64,000 nt of DNA from Streptomyces fulvoviolaceus (GTDB lineage: Bacteria > Actinomycetota > Actinomycetes > Streptomycetales > Streptomycetaceae). Under the pieces are notes generated by a model that had not been told where the DNA came from, searched no databases, and was given only the letters and a program-made list of their open reading frames with translations. Positions 20,087 to 30,600 of the stretch are shown in pieces (position 1 is the first letter of the stretch; each line of letters starts with the position of its first letter). The translations under genes were made by a program, and so were the position numbers. The DNA lies in NCBI RefSeq assembly GCF_000718165.1, contig NZ_JOEY01000024.1, positions 233,329 through 297,328 on the forward strand. The letters are read 5' to 3'.

Positions 20087-21799
20087 ATGACTGAGTATGG
20101 CCGGGGCCAAGGCTCCGAACCGTGGCATCCGGAGGACCCGTTGTACGGGGACGACGGATGGGGTGGACAGCAGGCCCATGCGGGCCAGCAGTCCCCCTAC
20201 GGCGGCCAGCCGCAGCACTATCCAGAGCAGCCGCAGCAGCCGCAGTACGACAACGGCGGCTGGGGCGACGGCGGCCAGCAGGCCGCATACGGTCAGGCGC
20301 AGCAGCAGTACCCGCAGCAGTACGACGGCCAGTACGGCCAGCAGCACCAGCAGCCGCAGCACCAGCAGTACGACCAGCAGACCTACGCGGGCCAGCCGCA
20401 GCAGTCGTACGACAACAACGGCTGGGCCACCGGCACGCACGCGCAGGCCGCGTACCCGGCCGATCCGTCGGACCCGTACGGCCAGCAGGCCGCCGCGTAC
20501 GGCGGGCAGCAGCCCGACTACTACGGCACCCCTGACGCGTACCCGCCGCCGGAGCCGCCCGGCCGACGCCGTGCCGAACCCGAGCCGCGGCCCGACTGGG
20601 ACCCGGGCCCGGACCAGGGCGAGCACGCCTTCTTCGCCGGCGGCGACGACGATGACGAGGACGACGACCCGGGAGGCGGCCGTGGCGACCGGCGCGGTCG
20701 CGGCGGCAAGGGGGGCAAGAAGCGCCGCAGCGGATGCGCCTGCCTGGTGGTCCTGCTGGTGTTCGGCGGTGGCATCGGCGGCGTCGGATACTTCGGCTAC
20801 AAGTTCTACGAGAACCGTTTCGGCTCGGCTCCGGACTTTGCCGGGGACGGTACGAGCGAGACCGTGACCGTCCAGATCCCCAAGGGCGCTCTCGGGTCCC
20901 AGATCGGCCAGAAGCTGAAGGAAGCGGGCGTCGTCAAGAGCGTCGACGCGTTCGTGGCCGCTCAGCAGCAGAATTCCAAGGGCGACTCGATTCAGGCCGG
21001 CGCCTATCTGCTGAAGAAGGAGATGTCCGCCGAGAGCGCCGTCGCGATGATGCTCGACCCCAAGAGCCAGAACAACATCATGGTCACTCCGGGGCAGCGG
21101 AACATCTCCGTCTACAAGGCGATCGACGAGAAACTCGACCTGAAGTCGGGCGCCACCAGGAAGATTGCCGAGGCGAAGTACAAGAGCCTCGGACTTCCGG
21201 ACTGGGCGAACGACAACAGCGAGATCAAGGACCCGCTGGAGGGCTTCCTCGCCCCGGGCACCTATCCCGCCGCCAAGGGCATGAAGCCCGAGACGATCCT
21301 GAAGGGCATGGTCACCCAGGCCGCGAAGGTGTACGCGGACTATGACCTGGAGGCCAAGGCCAAGGCGCTCAAGCTGGACAGTCCGCTGCAGGTCGTCACG
21401 GTCGCGAGCCTCGTCCAGGCCGAGGGCAAGACCAGCGAAGACTTCCGCAAGATGGCGGAAGTGGTCTACAACCGCCTCGATCCCGCGAACCCCGAGACCT
21501 ACGGCTCTCTGCAGTTCGACTCGACCTTCAATTACGTGAAGAACGAGAGCAACATCGAGATCAGCGAGTCGGAGATCAACAGCAACAAGGACCCGTACAA
21601 CACGTACACCAACAAGGGTCTGCCGCCAGGTCCGATCGGAAACCCGGGCGCCGTCGCGCTGAAGGCGACGCTCAATCCGACCGACGACGGCTGGTACTAC
21701 TTCGTGGCGACCGACGGCGTGAGCAAGACCGAATTCGCCAAGACGCACGAGGAATTCCAGAAGCTCAAGGAAAAGTTCAATGAAAGCACGGGCAGCTGA
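20087..21799 (+). CDS. mltG: Endolytic murein transglycosylase MltG (YceG)
   Basis: A 570-residue lytic transglycosylase that cuts nascent glycan strands. The first about 210 residues are a low-complexity cytoplasmic tail very rich in Gln, Tyr, Gly and Pro with an acidic patch, then a basic stretch and one transmembrane helix (about 217-240), then the YceG domain outside. The catalytic glutamate is most likely E446 in VASLVQAEG, followed by AEVVYNRL and the late QFDSTFNYV and GLPPGPIGNPG motifs. The start at 20087 follows GGGG. Its end overlaps aroE by 20 bases. Confidence 0.93.
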   Translation: MTEYGRGQGSEPWHPEDPLYGDDGWGGQQAHAGQQSPYGGQPQHYPEQPQQPQYDNGGWGDGGQQAAYGQAQQQYPQQYDGQYGQQHQQPQHQQYDQQTYAGQPQQSYDNNGWATGTHAQAAYPADPSDPYGQQAAAYGGQQPDYYGTPDAYPPPEPPGRRRAEPEPRPDWDPGPDQGEHAFFAGGDDDDEDDDPGGGRGDRRGRGGKGGKKRRSGCACLVVLLVFGGGIGGVGYFGYKFYENRFGSAPDFAGDGTSETVTVQIPKGALGSQIGQKLKEAGVVKSVDAFVAAQQQNSKGDSIQAGAYLLKKEMSAESAVAMMLDPKSQNNIMVTPGQRNISVYKAIDEKLDLKSGATRKIAEAKYKSLGLPDWANDNSEIKDPLEGFLAPGTYPAAKGMKPETILKGMVTQAAKVYADYDLEAKAKALKLDSPLQVVTVASLVQAEGKTSEDFRKMAEVVYNRLDPANPETYGSLQFDSTFNYVKNESNIEISESEINSNKDPYNTYTNKGLPPGPIGNPGAVALKATLNPTDDGWYYFVATDGVSKTEFAKTHEEFQKLKEKFNESTGS

Positions 21800-22619
21800 C
21801 GCCCGCCGGGCCGCCGTGCTCGGTTCGCCCATCGCCCACTCCCTCTCCCCGGTGCTGCACCGCGCCGCCTACGAGGAACTGGGGCTCACGGGCTGGTCGT
21901 ACGACCGGTTCGAGCTCGACGAGGCCGCTCTGCCCGGGTTCTTCGGGCAGCTCGGGCCGGAGTGGGCCGGGCTGTCGCTGACCATGCCGCTCAAGCGGGC
22001 CGTGATCCCGTTGCTCGACGAGATCAGCGAGACGGCAGCCTCGGTCGAGGCGGTCAACACCGTCGTCTTCACCGAGGACGGCCGCCGGGTCGGCGACAAC
22101 ACCGACATCCCCGGAATGGTCGCCGCCCTGCGTGAGCGCGGAATCGAACAGGTCGAGACCGCGGCGATCCTCGGCGCCGGCGCCACCGCCTCCTCGGCAC
22201 TGGCCGCGCTGGCCCGGATCTGCACCGGCGAGGTCGTCGCCTACGTCCGCAGCGAGGCCCGCGCCGCCGAGATGCGCCAGTGGGGCAAGCGGCTCGACAT
22301 CGACGTCCGTACGGCGGATTGGGCGGACGCGGCCGAGGCGCTGCACAGCCCGCTGGTGATCGCAACCACCCCGGCCGGTACGACGGACGCGCTCGCCGCC
22401 GCCGTGCCCGAGCGGCCCGCCGCCCTCTTCGACGTGCTCTACGACCCGTGGCCGACCGAGCTCGCCGCCCGCTGGTCCATGGTCGGCGGGGCCGTCGTCA
22501 GCGGTCTCGACCTGCTGGTGCACCAGGCGGTGCTGCAGGTCGAGCAGATGACGGGCCACGCGCCGGCCCCGGTGCTCGCGATGCGCAAGGCGGGCGAGCA
22601 CGCGTTGGCGCTCCGCTAG
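21780..22619 (+). CDS. aroE: Shikimate dehydrogenase
   Basis: Reduces 3-dehydroshikimate to shikimate with NADPH; 279 residues. The substrate-site motif GSPIAHSLSP is at about 15-24, the catalytic lysine lies in LTMPLKRAV, and the nucleotide site is ILGAGATASSA. The ATG at 21780 lies inside the end of mltG (20-base overlap), suggesting coupled translation. It is the first of four shikimate-pathway genes here (aroE, aroC, aroK, aroB). Confidence 0.95.
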   Translation: MKARAADARRAAVLGSPIAHSLSPVLHRAAYEELGLTGWSYDRFELDEAALPGFFGQLGPEWAGLSLTMPLKRAVIPLLDEISETAASVEAVNTVVFTEDGRRVGDNTDIPGMVAALRERGIEQVETAAILGAGATASSALAALARICTGEVVAYVRSEARAAEMRQWGKRLDIDVRTADWADAAEALHSPLVIATTPAGTTDALAAAVPERPAALFDVLYDPWPTELAARWSMVGGAVVSGLDLLVHQAVLQVEQMTGHAPAPVLAMRKAGEHALALR

Positions 22620-22890
22620 GGAGTGCCGCCAGGAAGTGCCGCGATGCCCCGTCGTTCTGTTGCGGCGCCGTCGTGGCTGGTCGCGCAGTTCCTCGCGCCC
22701 CTTGGCGGGCCCTCAGCCTCCGGTTCCCGCTCTCTCCGTCCGCCTGCTGGACCTTGGGCCGGACGCAGCGCCCGGACGTGGGAGGATCGGGGGTGGCGGG
22801 CCAGGGCCGCGCACCTGGTCGCGCCGTCGCCGTACGCGAGGACGCGCGTACGCAAGGCAGTACGCAGGGCGCGAGCACTGAGGAGCACCG
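22620..22890. other. Gene-free stretch between aroE and aroC
   Basis: These 271 bases carry no convincing gene. Near 22680-22705 is a sequence resembling the GCGCAGTTCC-CGCGCCCCTT intergenic element that recurs in many Streptomyces genomes. A promoter for aroC may lie here, but no clear -35/-10 pair was seen. Confidence 0.5.
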
Positions 22891-24071
22891 TTGAGCAGGT
22901 TGCGCTGGCTGACCGCGGGGGAGTCCCACGGTCCCGCACTCGTGGCGACGCTGGAGGGCCTTCCCGCCGGTGTGCCGATCACCACGGAGATGGTGGCGGA
23001 CCATCTCGCGCGGCGGCGGCTGGGCTATGGGCGCGGTGCCCGGATGAAGTTCGAACGGGACGAGGTCACCTTCCTCGGTGGCGTGCGGCACGGTCTGACC
23101 ATGGGCTCGCCGGTCGCGGTGATGGTGGGCAACACGGAGTGGCCCAAGTGGGAACAGGTCATGGCGGCCGACCCGGTCGACCCGGAGATCCTCGCGGGCC
23201 TCGCCCGCAACGCGCCGCTGACCCGCCCCCGTCCCGGTCACGCCGACCTCGCCGGGATGCAGAAGTACGGCTTCGACGAGGCCCGGCCGATCCTGGAGCG
23301 GGCCTCCGCCCGGGAGACGGCGGCCCGGGTGGCGCTGGGCGCGGTGGCCCGGTCGTACCTGAAGGAGACGGCCGGCATCGAGATCGTGTCGCACGTCGTC
23401 GAGCTGGCCTCCGCCAAGGCGCCCCAGGGCGTGTACCCGACGCCGGCGGACGTCGAGCGGCTGGACGCCGACCCGGTGCGCTGCCTGGACGCGGACGCGT
23501 CGAAGGCGATGGTCGCGGAGATCGACCAGGCCCACAAGGACGGCGACACCCTCGGCGGCGTGGTCGAGATCCTGGCCTACGGCGTGCCGGTGGGCCTGGG
23601 CTCGCACGTGCACTGGGACCGCAAGCTGGACGCCCGCCTGGCCGGTGCGCTGATGGGCATCCAGGCGATCAAGGGCGTGGAGATCGGCGACGGCTTCGAA
23701 CTGGCACGGGTGCCCGGCTCCAAGGCGCACGACGAGATCGTCAACACGCCCGAGGGCATCCGGCGCGTCTCCGGCCGTTCCGGCGGCACCGAGGGCGGCC
23801 TGACCACGGGTGAGCTGCTGCGCGTACGCGCCGCGATGAAGCCGATCGCGACCGTGCCGCGCGCCCTTCAGACGGTGGACGTGACCACCGGCGAGGCGAC
23901 CCAGGCACACCACCAGCGTTCGGACGTGTCCGCGGTCCCGGCCGCAGGCATCGTCGCCGAGGCGATGGTCGCGCTGGTCCTCGCGGACGCGGTGGCGGAG
24001 AAGTTCGGCGGCGACTCGGTGACCGAGACTCGTCGCAATGTCCAGTCGTACCTCGAGAACCTGGCGATCCG

Positions 24072-24075
<4 letters not shown>
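22891..24075 (+). CDS. aroC: Chorismate synthase
   Basis: Makes chorismate from EPSP using reduced FMN; 394 residues. Signatures visible are [18 protein letters not shown] near the start, [16 protein letters not shown] in the middle and [15 protein letters not shown], with the [11 protein letters not shown] segment later. The start is TTG at 22891, supported by AGGAG five bases upstream and by the conserved N-terminus. Its stop overlaps the aroK start (GTGA). Confidence 0.96.
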
Positions 24076-25678
<1,603 letters not shown>

Positions 25679-25844
25679 GTCCTCCGGATCGTCTTCTGCC
25701 CGATTCGCCTTGTGGCAACGGGCACTTCGGACCGCCCCCGGCCGTTTCACCAAAGGACGGCAGGGGGCGGTACCGTTCGGTAGCGAGCGGGGTATACACC
25801 CCCCTGTCAGCGCCAATTGCCTGTACGAGACGGAGTGGCACCGG

Positions 25845-26696
25845 ATGCAGCACGCAGTGGGTTCTCCGCTGCCGCCGCCCCATCAGCCGGGGCACGGACC
25901 GGCCGCCGGCTGGTCGCCGGCCGCACACCACCCGGGTCCGCATCAGGGCCCGGCCCCGGTGCCTCCGCCGCCCCCGGCACCGGGCTTCACCCCGCCGCCC
26001 CCGGCACCGGTCCCGCACGCGCCGCAGCACGCCCCGGTGCCGCCCGCCCCGGACACCACCGGCCATGTGCCGTTGCCGCCCGGTGGCCCCGTCGCGATGC
26101 CCAGCGCCCCGCCCGTCACGGCCGCCCCCGACACGGCCGCCACGTGCCTCGCCGTGCTGCTCATCGGCCCCGCCGGCGCCGGAAAGACGAGCGTCGCCAA
26201 GTACTGGGCCGACCACCGCCGGGTGCCCACCGCCCACATCAGCCTCGACGACGTGCGCGAATGGGTCCGCTCCGGCTTCGCCGACCCGCAGTCCGGGTGG
26301 AACGACCACTCCGAGGCCCAGTACCGCCTCGCCCGCCGCACCTGCGGCTTCGCCGCCCGCAACTTCCTCGCCAACGGCATCTCCTGCATCCTCGACGACG
26401 CCGTCTTCCCCGACCGCCCGGTCGTCGGCCTCGGAGGCTGGAAGCGGCACGTCGGCCCCGGCCTCCTCCCGGTGGTCCTCCTCCCCGGCCTGGAAATCGT
26501 CCTGGAACGCAACGCCGAACGCTCCGGCAACCGCCGCCTCACCGACGAGGAGGTCGCCCGCATCCACGGCCGCATGGCGGGCTGGTACGGCTCGGGCCTC
26601 CCGATCATCGACAACTCCCAGCTGGACGTCCCCCAGACGGCACAGATCCTGGACGACGTACTGGCGAGGTCGATCGCAAGCCCCCCGAGCTGGTAA
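25845..26696 (+). CDS. P-loop NTPase/kinase-like protein with proline-rich N-terminus
   Basis: A 283-residue protein. The first about 95 residues are low-complexity Pro/His/Gly/Ala; the rest is a small P-loop kinase domain with Walker A GPAGAGKTS and a following HISLDDVREWVRSG, similar to zeta-toxin/polynucleotide-kinase-like ATPases. The late arginine-rich IVLERNAERSGNRRL could be the lid. The ATG at 25845 is chosen because the conserved proline-rich segment begins there and GGAG-like sequence precedes it. The substrate is unknown. It is a conserved neighbour of aroB in Streptomyces, not evidently part of a toxin-antitoxin pair. Confidence 0.78.
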   Translation: MQHAVGSPLPPPHQPGHGPAAGWSPAAHHPGPHQGPAPVPPPPPAPGFTPPPPAPVPHAPQHAPVPPAPDTTGHVPLPPGGPVAMPSAPPVTAAPDTAATCLAVLLIGPAGAGKTSVAKYWADHRRVPTAHISLDDVREWVRSGFADPQSGWNDHSEAQYRLARRTCGFAARNFLANGISCILDDAVFPDRPVVGLGGWKRHVGPGLLPVVLLPGLEIVLERNAERSGNRRLTDEEVARIHGRMAGWYGSGLPIIDNSQLDVPQTAQILDDVLARSIASPPSW

Positions 26697-26860
26697 TCGG
26701 GGATGAGTGGTTGTGCCCGAGGGGCGCGGGGCCGAATCGATATGCGGCTCCGCCGCGTGGGCGCGACCAGCCCCCACAGTCCCGCAGACGACAACGGACC
26801 CCTGCCCCACTCGGCCTCTCTCGAACGGCGTCCAACCTGCGGAGCTCCTACGCTCGTGTC
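26697..26860. other. Intergenic segment with a Streptomyces dispersed repeat
   Basis: No gene is seen. The stretch contains a GGGGCGCGGGG block (about 26720-26730) and GCGCGACCAGCCCCCAC (about 26761-26777), the two arms of an interspersed element common between Streptomyces genes; the segment between them has diverged. Confidence 0.5.
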
Positions 26861-27967
26861 ATGTCAGAGGTCTACGCGGCCCGCCGCACAAGGCTGAGGG
26901 AACGCTGCAACGCGGTCGGCAGCACGTCGGCCCTAATTTCCCGCCCCGCCAACGTGCGCTACCTCGCGGGCGCAGCCCCGCACGGCGCCGTCCTGCTCCT
27001 CGGCAAGACCGAGGACCTGCTGGTGTCCACCGGCCCGCCGGACAACCGACCCACCGAGGGCCGCCCGGACGAAGCACTGCGAGTCCACACGCTCCCCGGC
27101 GCCGGAGGCGACCCCGCGGTCGCGGCGGCCGACCTCGCCGCGGCACAGGGCGGCGACTCTCTCGCCGTGGAAGAACACCACCTCACCGTCGCCCGGCACA
27201 GAGCCATCCGCTCCGTCGTGCCCCGCCTGCGCCTCGCAGAGCTCGGCGGAGCCGTGGAGCAGCTCAGGGTGATCAAGGACGAGGAAGAGATCTCCTGTCT
27301 CCGCATCGGCGCCGAAATCGCCGACCAGGCACTCGGTGAGCTCCTCGAGTCCATCCTCGTCGGCCGCACCGAACGCCACCTCGCCCTCGAGCTGGAGCGC
27401 CGCCTCGTCGATCACGGCGCCGACGGCGCGGCCTTCCCGACCTCCGTCGGCACCGGCCCGAACTCCGGCCGACGCGGCCACCGCCCCACCGATCGGCGGG
27501 TGGAGGAAGGCGACTTCCTTTCCGTCTGCCTGGGCGCCACGTACCGCGGCTACCGCTGTGAGATCGGCCGTACGTTCGTCATCGGTACGTCCCCGGCCGA
27601 CTGGCAGATCGAGCTGTACGACCTCGTCTTCGCCGCTCAGCGCGCCGGCCGGGAGATGCTCGCACCCGGTGCCGCCTACCGCGACGTGGACCGTGCGGCA
27701 CGGCAGGTGCTGGACTCCGCGGGGTACGCGGAAGGCCTCGCGGCGCTGACGGGGCACGGGGTGGGACTCGAAATCGACGAGGACCCGCAGCTGGCCCCCG
27801 CGGCCATGGGTAAACTGGACGCTTGCGTGCCGGTCACCGTCGAACCGGGGGTTCACCTCCCGGGACGGGGCGGCGTCCGGATCGATGACACGCTCGTCGT
27901 ACGCCCCGAGGCGGACGGCGGACCCGAGCTACTCACCATCACGACCAAGGAGCTGCTCGCACTCTAG
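26861..27967 (+). CDS. M24 (Xaa-Pro aminopeptidase/creatinase) fold protein with altered metal ligands
   Basis: A 368-residue protein with the two-domain creatinase/prolidase layout: N-terminal domain to about residue 130, then a pita-bread domain (LRVIKDEEEISCLRIGAEIAD). Aligning with PepQ/PepP, the five metal ligands D, D, H, E, E appear as C223 (SVCLGATY), E234 (YRCEIGRTF), H299 (LTGHGVGLEID), E328 (VTVEPGVHL) and D342 (VRIDDT). Three of the five are changed, so ordinary dimetal prolidase activity is doubtful. The ATG at 26861 is the only good start. It precedes efp, a widely conserved pairing. Confidence 0.87.
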   Translation: MSEVYAARRTRLRERCNAVGSTSALISRPANVRYLAGAAPHGAVLLLGKTEDLLVSTGPPDNRPTEGRPDEALRVHTLPGAGGDPAVAAADLAAAQGGDSLAVEEHHLTVARHRAIRSVVPRLRLAELGGAVEQLRVIKDEEEISCLRIGAEIADQALGELLESILVGRTERHLALELERRLVDHGADGAAFPTSVGTGPNSGRRGHRPTDRRVEEGDFLSVCLGATYRGYRCEIGRTFVIGTSPADWQIELYDLVFAAQRAGREMLAPGAAYRDVDRAARQVLDSAGYAEGLAALTGHGVGLEIDEDPQLAPAAMGKLDACVPVTVEPGVHLPGRGGVRIDDTLVVRPEADGGPELLTITTKELLAL

Positions 27968-28018
27968 GCAGGTGCGTGCGCCGGGGTCGTCCACGTCAGT
28001 CCAGGAGATTCCGCAACC

Positions 28019-28585
28019 GTGGCTTCCACGAACGACCTCAAGAACGGCCTTGTGCTCAAGCTCGAAGGCGGCCAGCTCTGGTCCGTCGTCGAGTTCCAGC
28101 ACGTCAAGCCCGGCAAGGGCCCGGCCTTCGTGCGCACCAAGCTCAAGAACGTGCTCTCCGGCAAGGTCGTCGACAAGACCTTCAACGCCGGCGTCAAGGT
28201 CGAGACGGCCACTGTCGACAAGCGCGACATGCAGTTCTCGTACATGGACGGTGAGTACTTCGTCTTCATGGACATGGAGACCTACGACCAGCTCATGGTC
28301 GACCGCAAGGCCGTCGGCGACGCCGCCAACTTCCTGATCGAGGGCTTCACCGCCACCGTCGCGCAGCACGAGGGCGAGGTGCTCTTCGTCGAGCTGCCGG
28401 CCGCCGTCGAGCTCGTCATCCAGGAGACCGAGCCGGGCGTCCAGGGCGACCGCTCCACCGGTGGCACCAAGCCCGCCATCCTGGAGACCGGCCACCAGAT
28501 CAACGTGCCGCTCTTCATCACCACCGGTGAGAAGATCAAGGTCGACACCCGCACGAGCGACTACCTCGGCCGGGTGAACAGCTAA
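28019..28585 (+). CDS. efp: Translation elongation factor P
   Basis: Relieves ribosome stalling at polyproline; 188 residues in three beta-barrel domains. The tip loop lysine is K33 in VKPGKGPAF. The terminal [16 protein letters not shown] motif is intact. GTG start at 28019 with AGGAG about 11 bases upstream. It lies 2 bases before nusB and follows the M24-fold gene. The many proline-rich proteins in this window (MltG, the P-loop protein) would be plausible clients. Confidence 0.97.
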   Translation: MASTNDLKNGLVLKLEGGQLWSVVEFQHVKPGKGPAFVRTKLKNVLSGKVVDKTFNAGVKVETATVDKRDMQFSYMDGEYFVFMDMETYDQLMVDRKAVGDAANFLIEGFTATVAQHEGEVLFVELPAAVELVIQETEPGVQGDRSTGGTKPAILETGHQINVPLFITTGEKIKVDTRTSDYLGRVNS

Positions 28586-28587
28586 CC

Positions 28588-29022
28588 GTGGCTGCCCGCA
28601 ACACGGCCCGCAAGCGTGCCTTCCAGATCCTCTTCGAGGGCGACCAGCGCGACGTCGGCGTGCTGACCGTCCTCGCGGACTGGATCCGGCTCTCCCGGGA
28701 CGACACCCGGCAGCCGCCGGTGAGCGAGTACACGATGCAGTTGGTCGAGGGCTACGCGGAACACGCGAAGCGCATCGACGAGCTCATCTCGCAGTACTCG
28801 GTCGGCTGGACGCTCGACCGCATGCCGGTCGTCGACCGCAACATCCTGCGCCTCGGCGCCTACGAGCTGATCTGGGCCGACGAGATCCCGGACGCCGTCG
28901 TGCTGGACGAGATGGTGCAGCTGGCGAAGGAGTTCTCCACGGACGACTCGCCCGCCTTCGTCAACGGACTGCTCGGCCGTCTCAAGGACCTGAAGCCGTC
29001 CCTGCGCCGCGACGAGGCGTAA
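28588..29022 (+). CDS. nusB: Transcription antitermination factor NusB
   Basis: RNA-binding helical protein for rRNA antitermination, 144 residues, with the arginine-rich N-terminus (ARNTARKRAFQILFEGDQ) and the conserved PVVDRNILRLGAYELI and FVNGLLGRL segments. GTG start two bases after the efp stop. Followed by two strong hairpins before the convergent bldD. Confidence 0.96.
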   Translation: MAARNTARKRAFQILFEGDQRDVGVLTVLADWIRLSRDDTRQPPVSEYTMQLVEGYAEHAKRIDELISQYSVGWTLDRMPVVDRNILRLGAYELIWADEIPDAVVLDEMVQLAKEFSTDDSPAFVNGLLGRLKDLKPSLRRDEA

Positions 29023-29043
29023 GAGGCCGAAAGAGCCACGACA

Positions 29044-29083
29044 GCCGGAGGGCCCGCAGCAGTCACGCTGCGGGCCCTCCGGC
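29044..29083 (+). terminator. Terminator after nusB
   Basis: A perfect 17-base inverted repeat (29044-29060 and 29067-29083) with a 6-base loop, 21 bases after the nusB stop. Confidence 0.85.
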
Positions 29084-29120
29084 ATCCCGGGACCACCGAG
29101 GCCTCCGAAGGCCGCAGAAA

Positions 29121-29166
29121 GCCGCCGGGGTGGCCGGAACCATGAAGTTCCGGCCACCCCGGCGGC
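29121..29166 (-). terminator. Terminator after bldD
   Basis: A perfect 20-base inverted repeat (29121-29140 and 29147-29166) with loop CATGAA, 26 bases beyond the bldD stop. Together with the previous hairpin it insulates two convergent units. Confidence 0.85.
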
Positions 29167-29192
29167 ACGTTTCTGCTGAGGCTGGGAGCGGC

Positions 29193-29693
29193 TCAGCTCT
29201 CCTCGTGGGCGACCGCGCGACGCGCGTCCGCGTCCAGCACGCCCCAGCTGATCAGCTGCTCGGTGAGGACCGAGGGCGACTGGTCGTAGATGACGGCGAG
29301 TGTGCGCAGGTCGTCCTGGCGGATCGAGAGCACCTTGCCGTTGTAGTCACCGCGCTGGGACTGGATCGTCGCGGCATAGCGCTGGAGCGGGCCCGCCTTC
29401 TCGGCCGGCACGTGGGCCAGCCGCTCCAGGTCCAGAACCAGCTTCGGCGGCGGCTCGGCGGCCCCGCCCGGCGTGGTGCCCGGCAGCAGCTCCTGCACGG
29501 GGACCCCATAGAAATCCGCCAGCTCGGCAAGGCGCTGTACGGTCACGGCGCGGTCGCCGCGCTCGTACGATCCGACCACGACCGCCTTCCAGCGTCCCTG
29601 GGACTTTTCCTCGACACCGTGGAGGGAAAGGCCTTGCTGGGTGCGGATGGCCCGGAGCTTCGCCCCGAGCTGTTTGGCGTATTCGCTGGACAT
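29193..29693 (-). CDS. bldD: Developmental master regulator BldD
   Basis: A 166-residue dimeric repressor of sporulation genes in vegetative growth. The N-terminal XRE-type helix-turn-helix (LRAIRTQQGLSLHGVEEKS) binds DNA; the C-terminal domain carries the c-di-GMP signature R114-G-D116, eight residues, R125-Q-D-D128, exactly the published RxD-X8-RxxD motif, so this copy should respond to c-di-GMP. ATG at 29693 within AGCTATATG. A BldD box overlaps its own promoter (autoregulation). Its neighbours nusB and pyrR are those seen in S. coelicolor. Confidence 0.98.
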   Translation of the reverse strand: MSSEYAKQLGAKLRAIRTQQGLSLHGVEEKSQGRWKAVVVGSYERGDRAVTVQRLAELADFYGVPVQELLPGTTPGGAAEPPPKLVLDLERLAHVPAEKAGPLQRYAATIQSQRGDYNGKVLSIRQDDLRTLAVIYDQSPSVLTEQLISWGVLDADARRAVAHEES

Positions 29694-29762
29694 ATAGCTC
29701 CCCGGACACTGTGTCGACGCGGCTGCAGTGTTTCCGCGCCGCGCGTCTGGTAACTCACTGTG

Positions 29763-29792
29763 AGGTTACGCAGCGTGACTCTTGTGCGTCAA
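29763..29792 (-). promoter_or_regulatory. bldD promoter
   Basis: On the minus strand TTGACG (29792-29787) and TAACCT (29768-29763) are 18 bases apart. The start of transcription would be about 29756, giving a leader near 60 bases before the bldD ATG. Confidence 0.65.
29765..29779. promoter_or_regulatory. BldD operator
   Basis: GTTACGCAGCGTGAC fits the published BldD box NTNACNC(A/T)GNGTNAN at every defined position. It overlaps the -10 and spacer of the bldD promoter, as needed for autorepression. Confidence 0.85.
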
Positions 29793-29901
29793 GCCGAATG
29801 GTCCACACCGACTCTTCCGTGGCAGCCGTGGCCGATTACGCCAAGGGGGTGATCAGGGACGTCGTCCCGGCCTGCTACCGTGGATGGCGCAAATCCGACG
29901 T

Positions 29902-29936
29902 CCTTTAAGGTCCGTCCCGTGAGGCGGAGAAGGAGG
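29902..29936 (+). promoter_or_regulatory. PyrR-binding RNA hairpin overlapping the pyrR ribosome site
   Basis: The transcript can fold with an outer stem CCTT/AAGG (29902-29905 with 29930-29933), an upper stem TCCG/CGGA (29911-29914 with 29925-29928) and the loop TCCCGTGAGG (29915-29924). The loop and flanks fit the PyrR-binding consensus UCCNGNGAGG. The outer stem includes the start of the AGAAGGAGG ribosome-binding site, so UMP-bound PyrR would block translation, as described for mycobacterial pyrR. Confidence 0.75.
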
Positions 29937-29946
29937 TCCGTTTCTT

Positions 29947-30504
29947 ATGGACACTCAAGCGTCCGATGCAAGGCCGGTACTCGAAGGCCCTGACATCGCG
30001 CGGGTACTGACCCGCATCGCCCACGAGATCGTCGAGCGCGCCAAGGGCGCCGACGACGTGGTGCTCCTCGGCATTCCGACCCGGGGCGTGTTCCTCGCCC
30101 AGCGGCTCGCCGTCAAGCTCGAGGAGATCACCGATCGCAAGATCCCGGTCGGCTCCCTCGACATCACCATGTACCGCGACGACCTGCGCATGCACCCACC
30201 GCGTGCGCTGGCCCGTACCGACATCCCCGGTGACGGCATCGACGGCCGCCTGGTCGTCCTCGTCGACGACGTGCTCTTCTCCGGCCGCACCATCCGCGCC
30301 GCCCTCGATGCCCTGAACGACATCGGGCGTCCTCGCGCCGTGCAGCTCGCGGTCCTGGTCGACCGAGGCCATCGCGAACTGCCCATCCGCGCCGACTATG
30401 TCGGCAAGAACCTCCCCACGTCGCTGCGGGAGACGGTCAAGGTCCAGCTCGCCGAGGAGGACGGTCGCGACACCGTGCTGCTCGGCGCGAAGCAGACCCA
30501 GTAG
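29947..30504 (+). CDS. pyrR: Bifunctional pyr operon regulator / uracil phosphoribosyltransferase
   Basis: RNA-binding regulator of pyrimidine synthesis with UPRTase fold; 185 residues. The PRPP-binding loop is [17 protein letters not shown]; the basic surface [18 protein letters not shown] is typical of PyrR RNA binding. ATG at 29947 follows a near-perfect AGAAGGAGG site embedded in the PyrR hairpin. It heads the pyrimidine cluster. Confidence 0.96.
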   Translation: MDTQASDARPVLEGPDIARVLTRIAHEIVERAKGADDVVLLGIPTRGVFLAQRLAVKLEEITDRKIPVGSLDITMYRDDLRMHPPRALARTDIPGDGIDGRLVVLVDDVLFSGRTIRAALDALNDIGRPRAVQLAVLVDRGHRELPIRADYVGKNLPTSLRETVKVQLAEEDGRDTVLLGAKQTQ

Positions 30505-30512
30505 CAGGCGGA

Positions 30513-30537
30513 AGGCGTACGTCGCTGTCGTACGCCT
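30513..30537 (+). terminator. Small hairpin between pyrR and pyrB
   Basis: AGGCGTACG and CGTACGCCT form a perfect 9-base stem with a 7-base loop, 9 bases after the pyrR stop. It could be a partial terminator or attenuator, or a processing/stability element; no T-run follows. Confidence 0.45.
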
Positions 30538-30600
30538 GCTCCTCGGAGCCCCGGCCTGCCCGAATTCTCCCGACCTGAACTGCCTTACGGAGCCTGAAAG

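Noticed and set aside
25845..26696. Zeta-toxin / antitoxin pair
   Set aside because: The P-loop domain has a similar start, but there is no small antitoxin gene beside it and it lies in conserved chromosomal DNA next to aroB.
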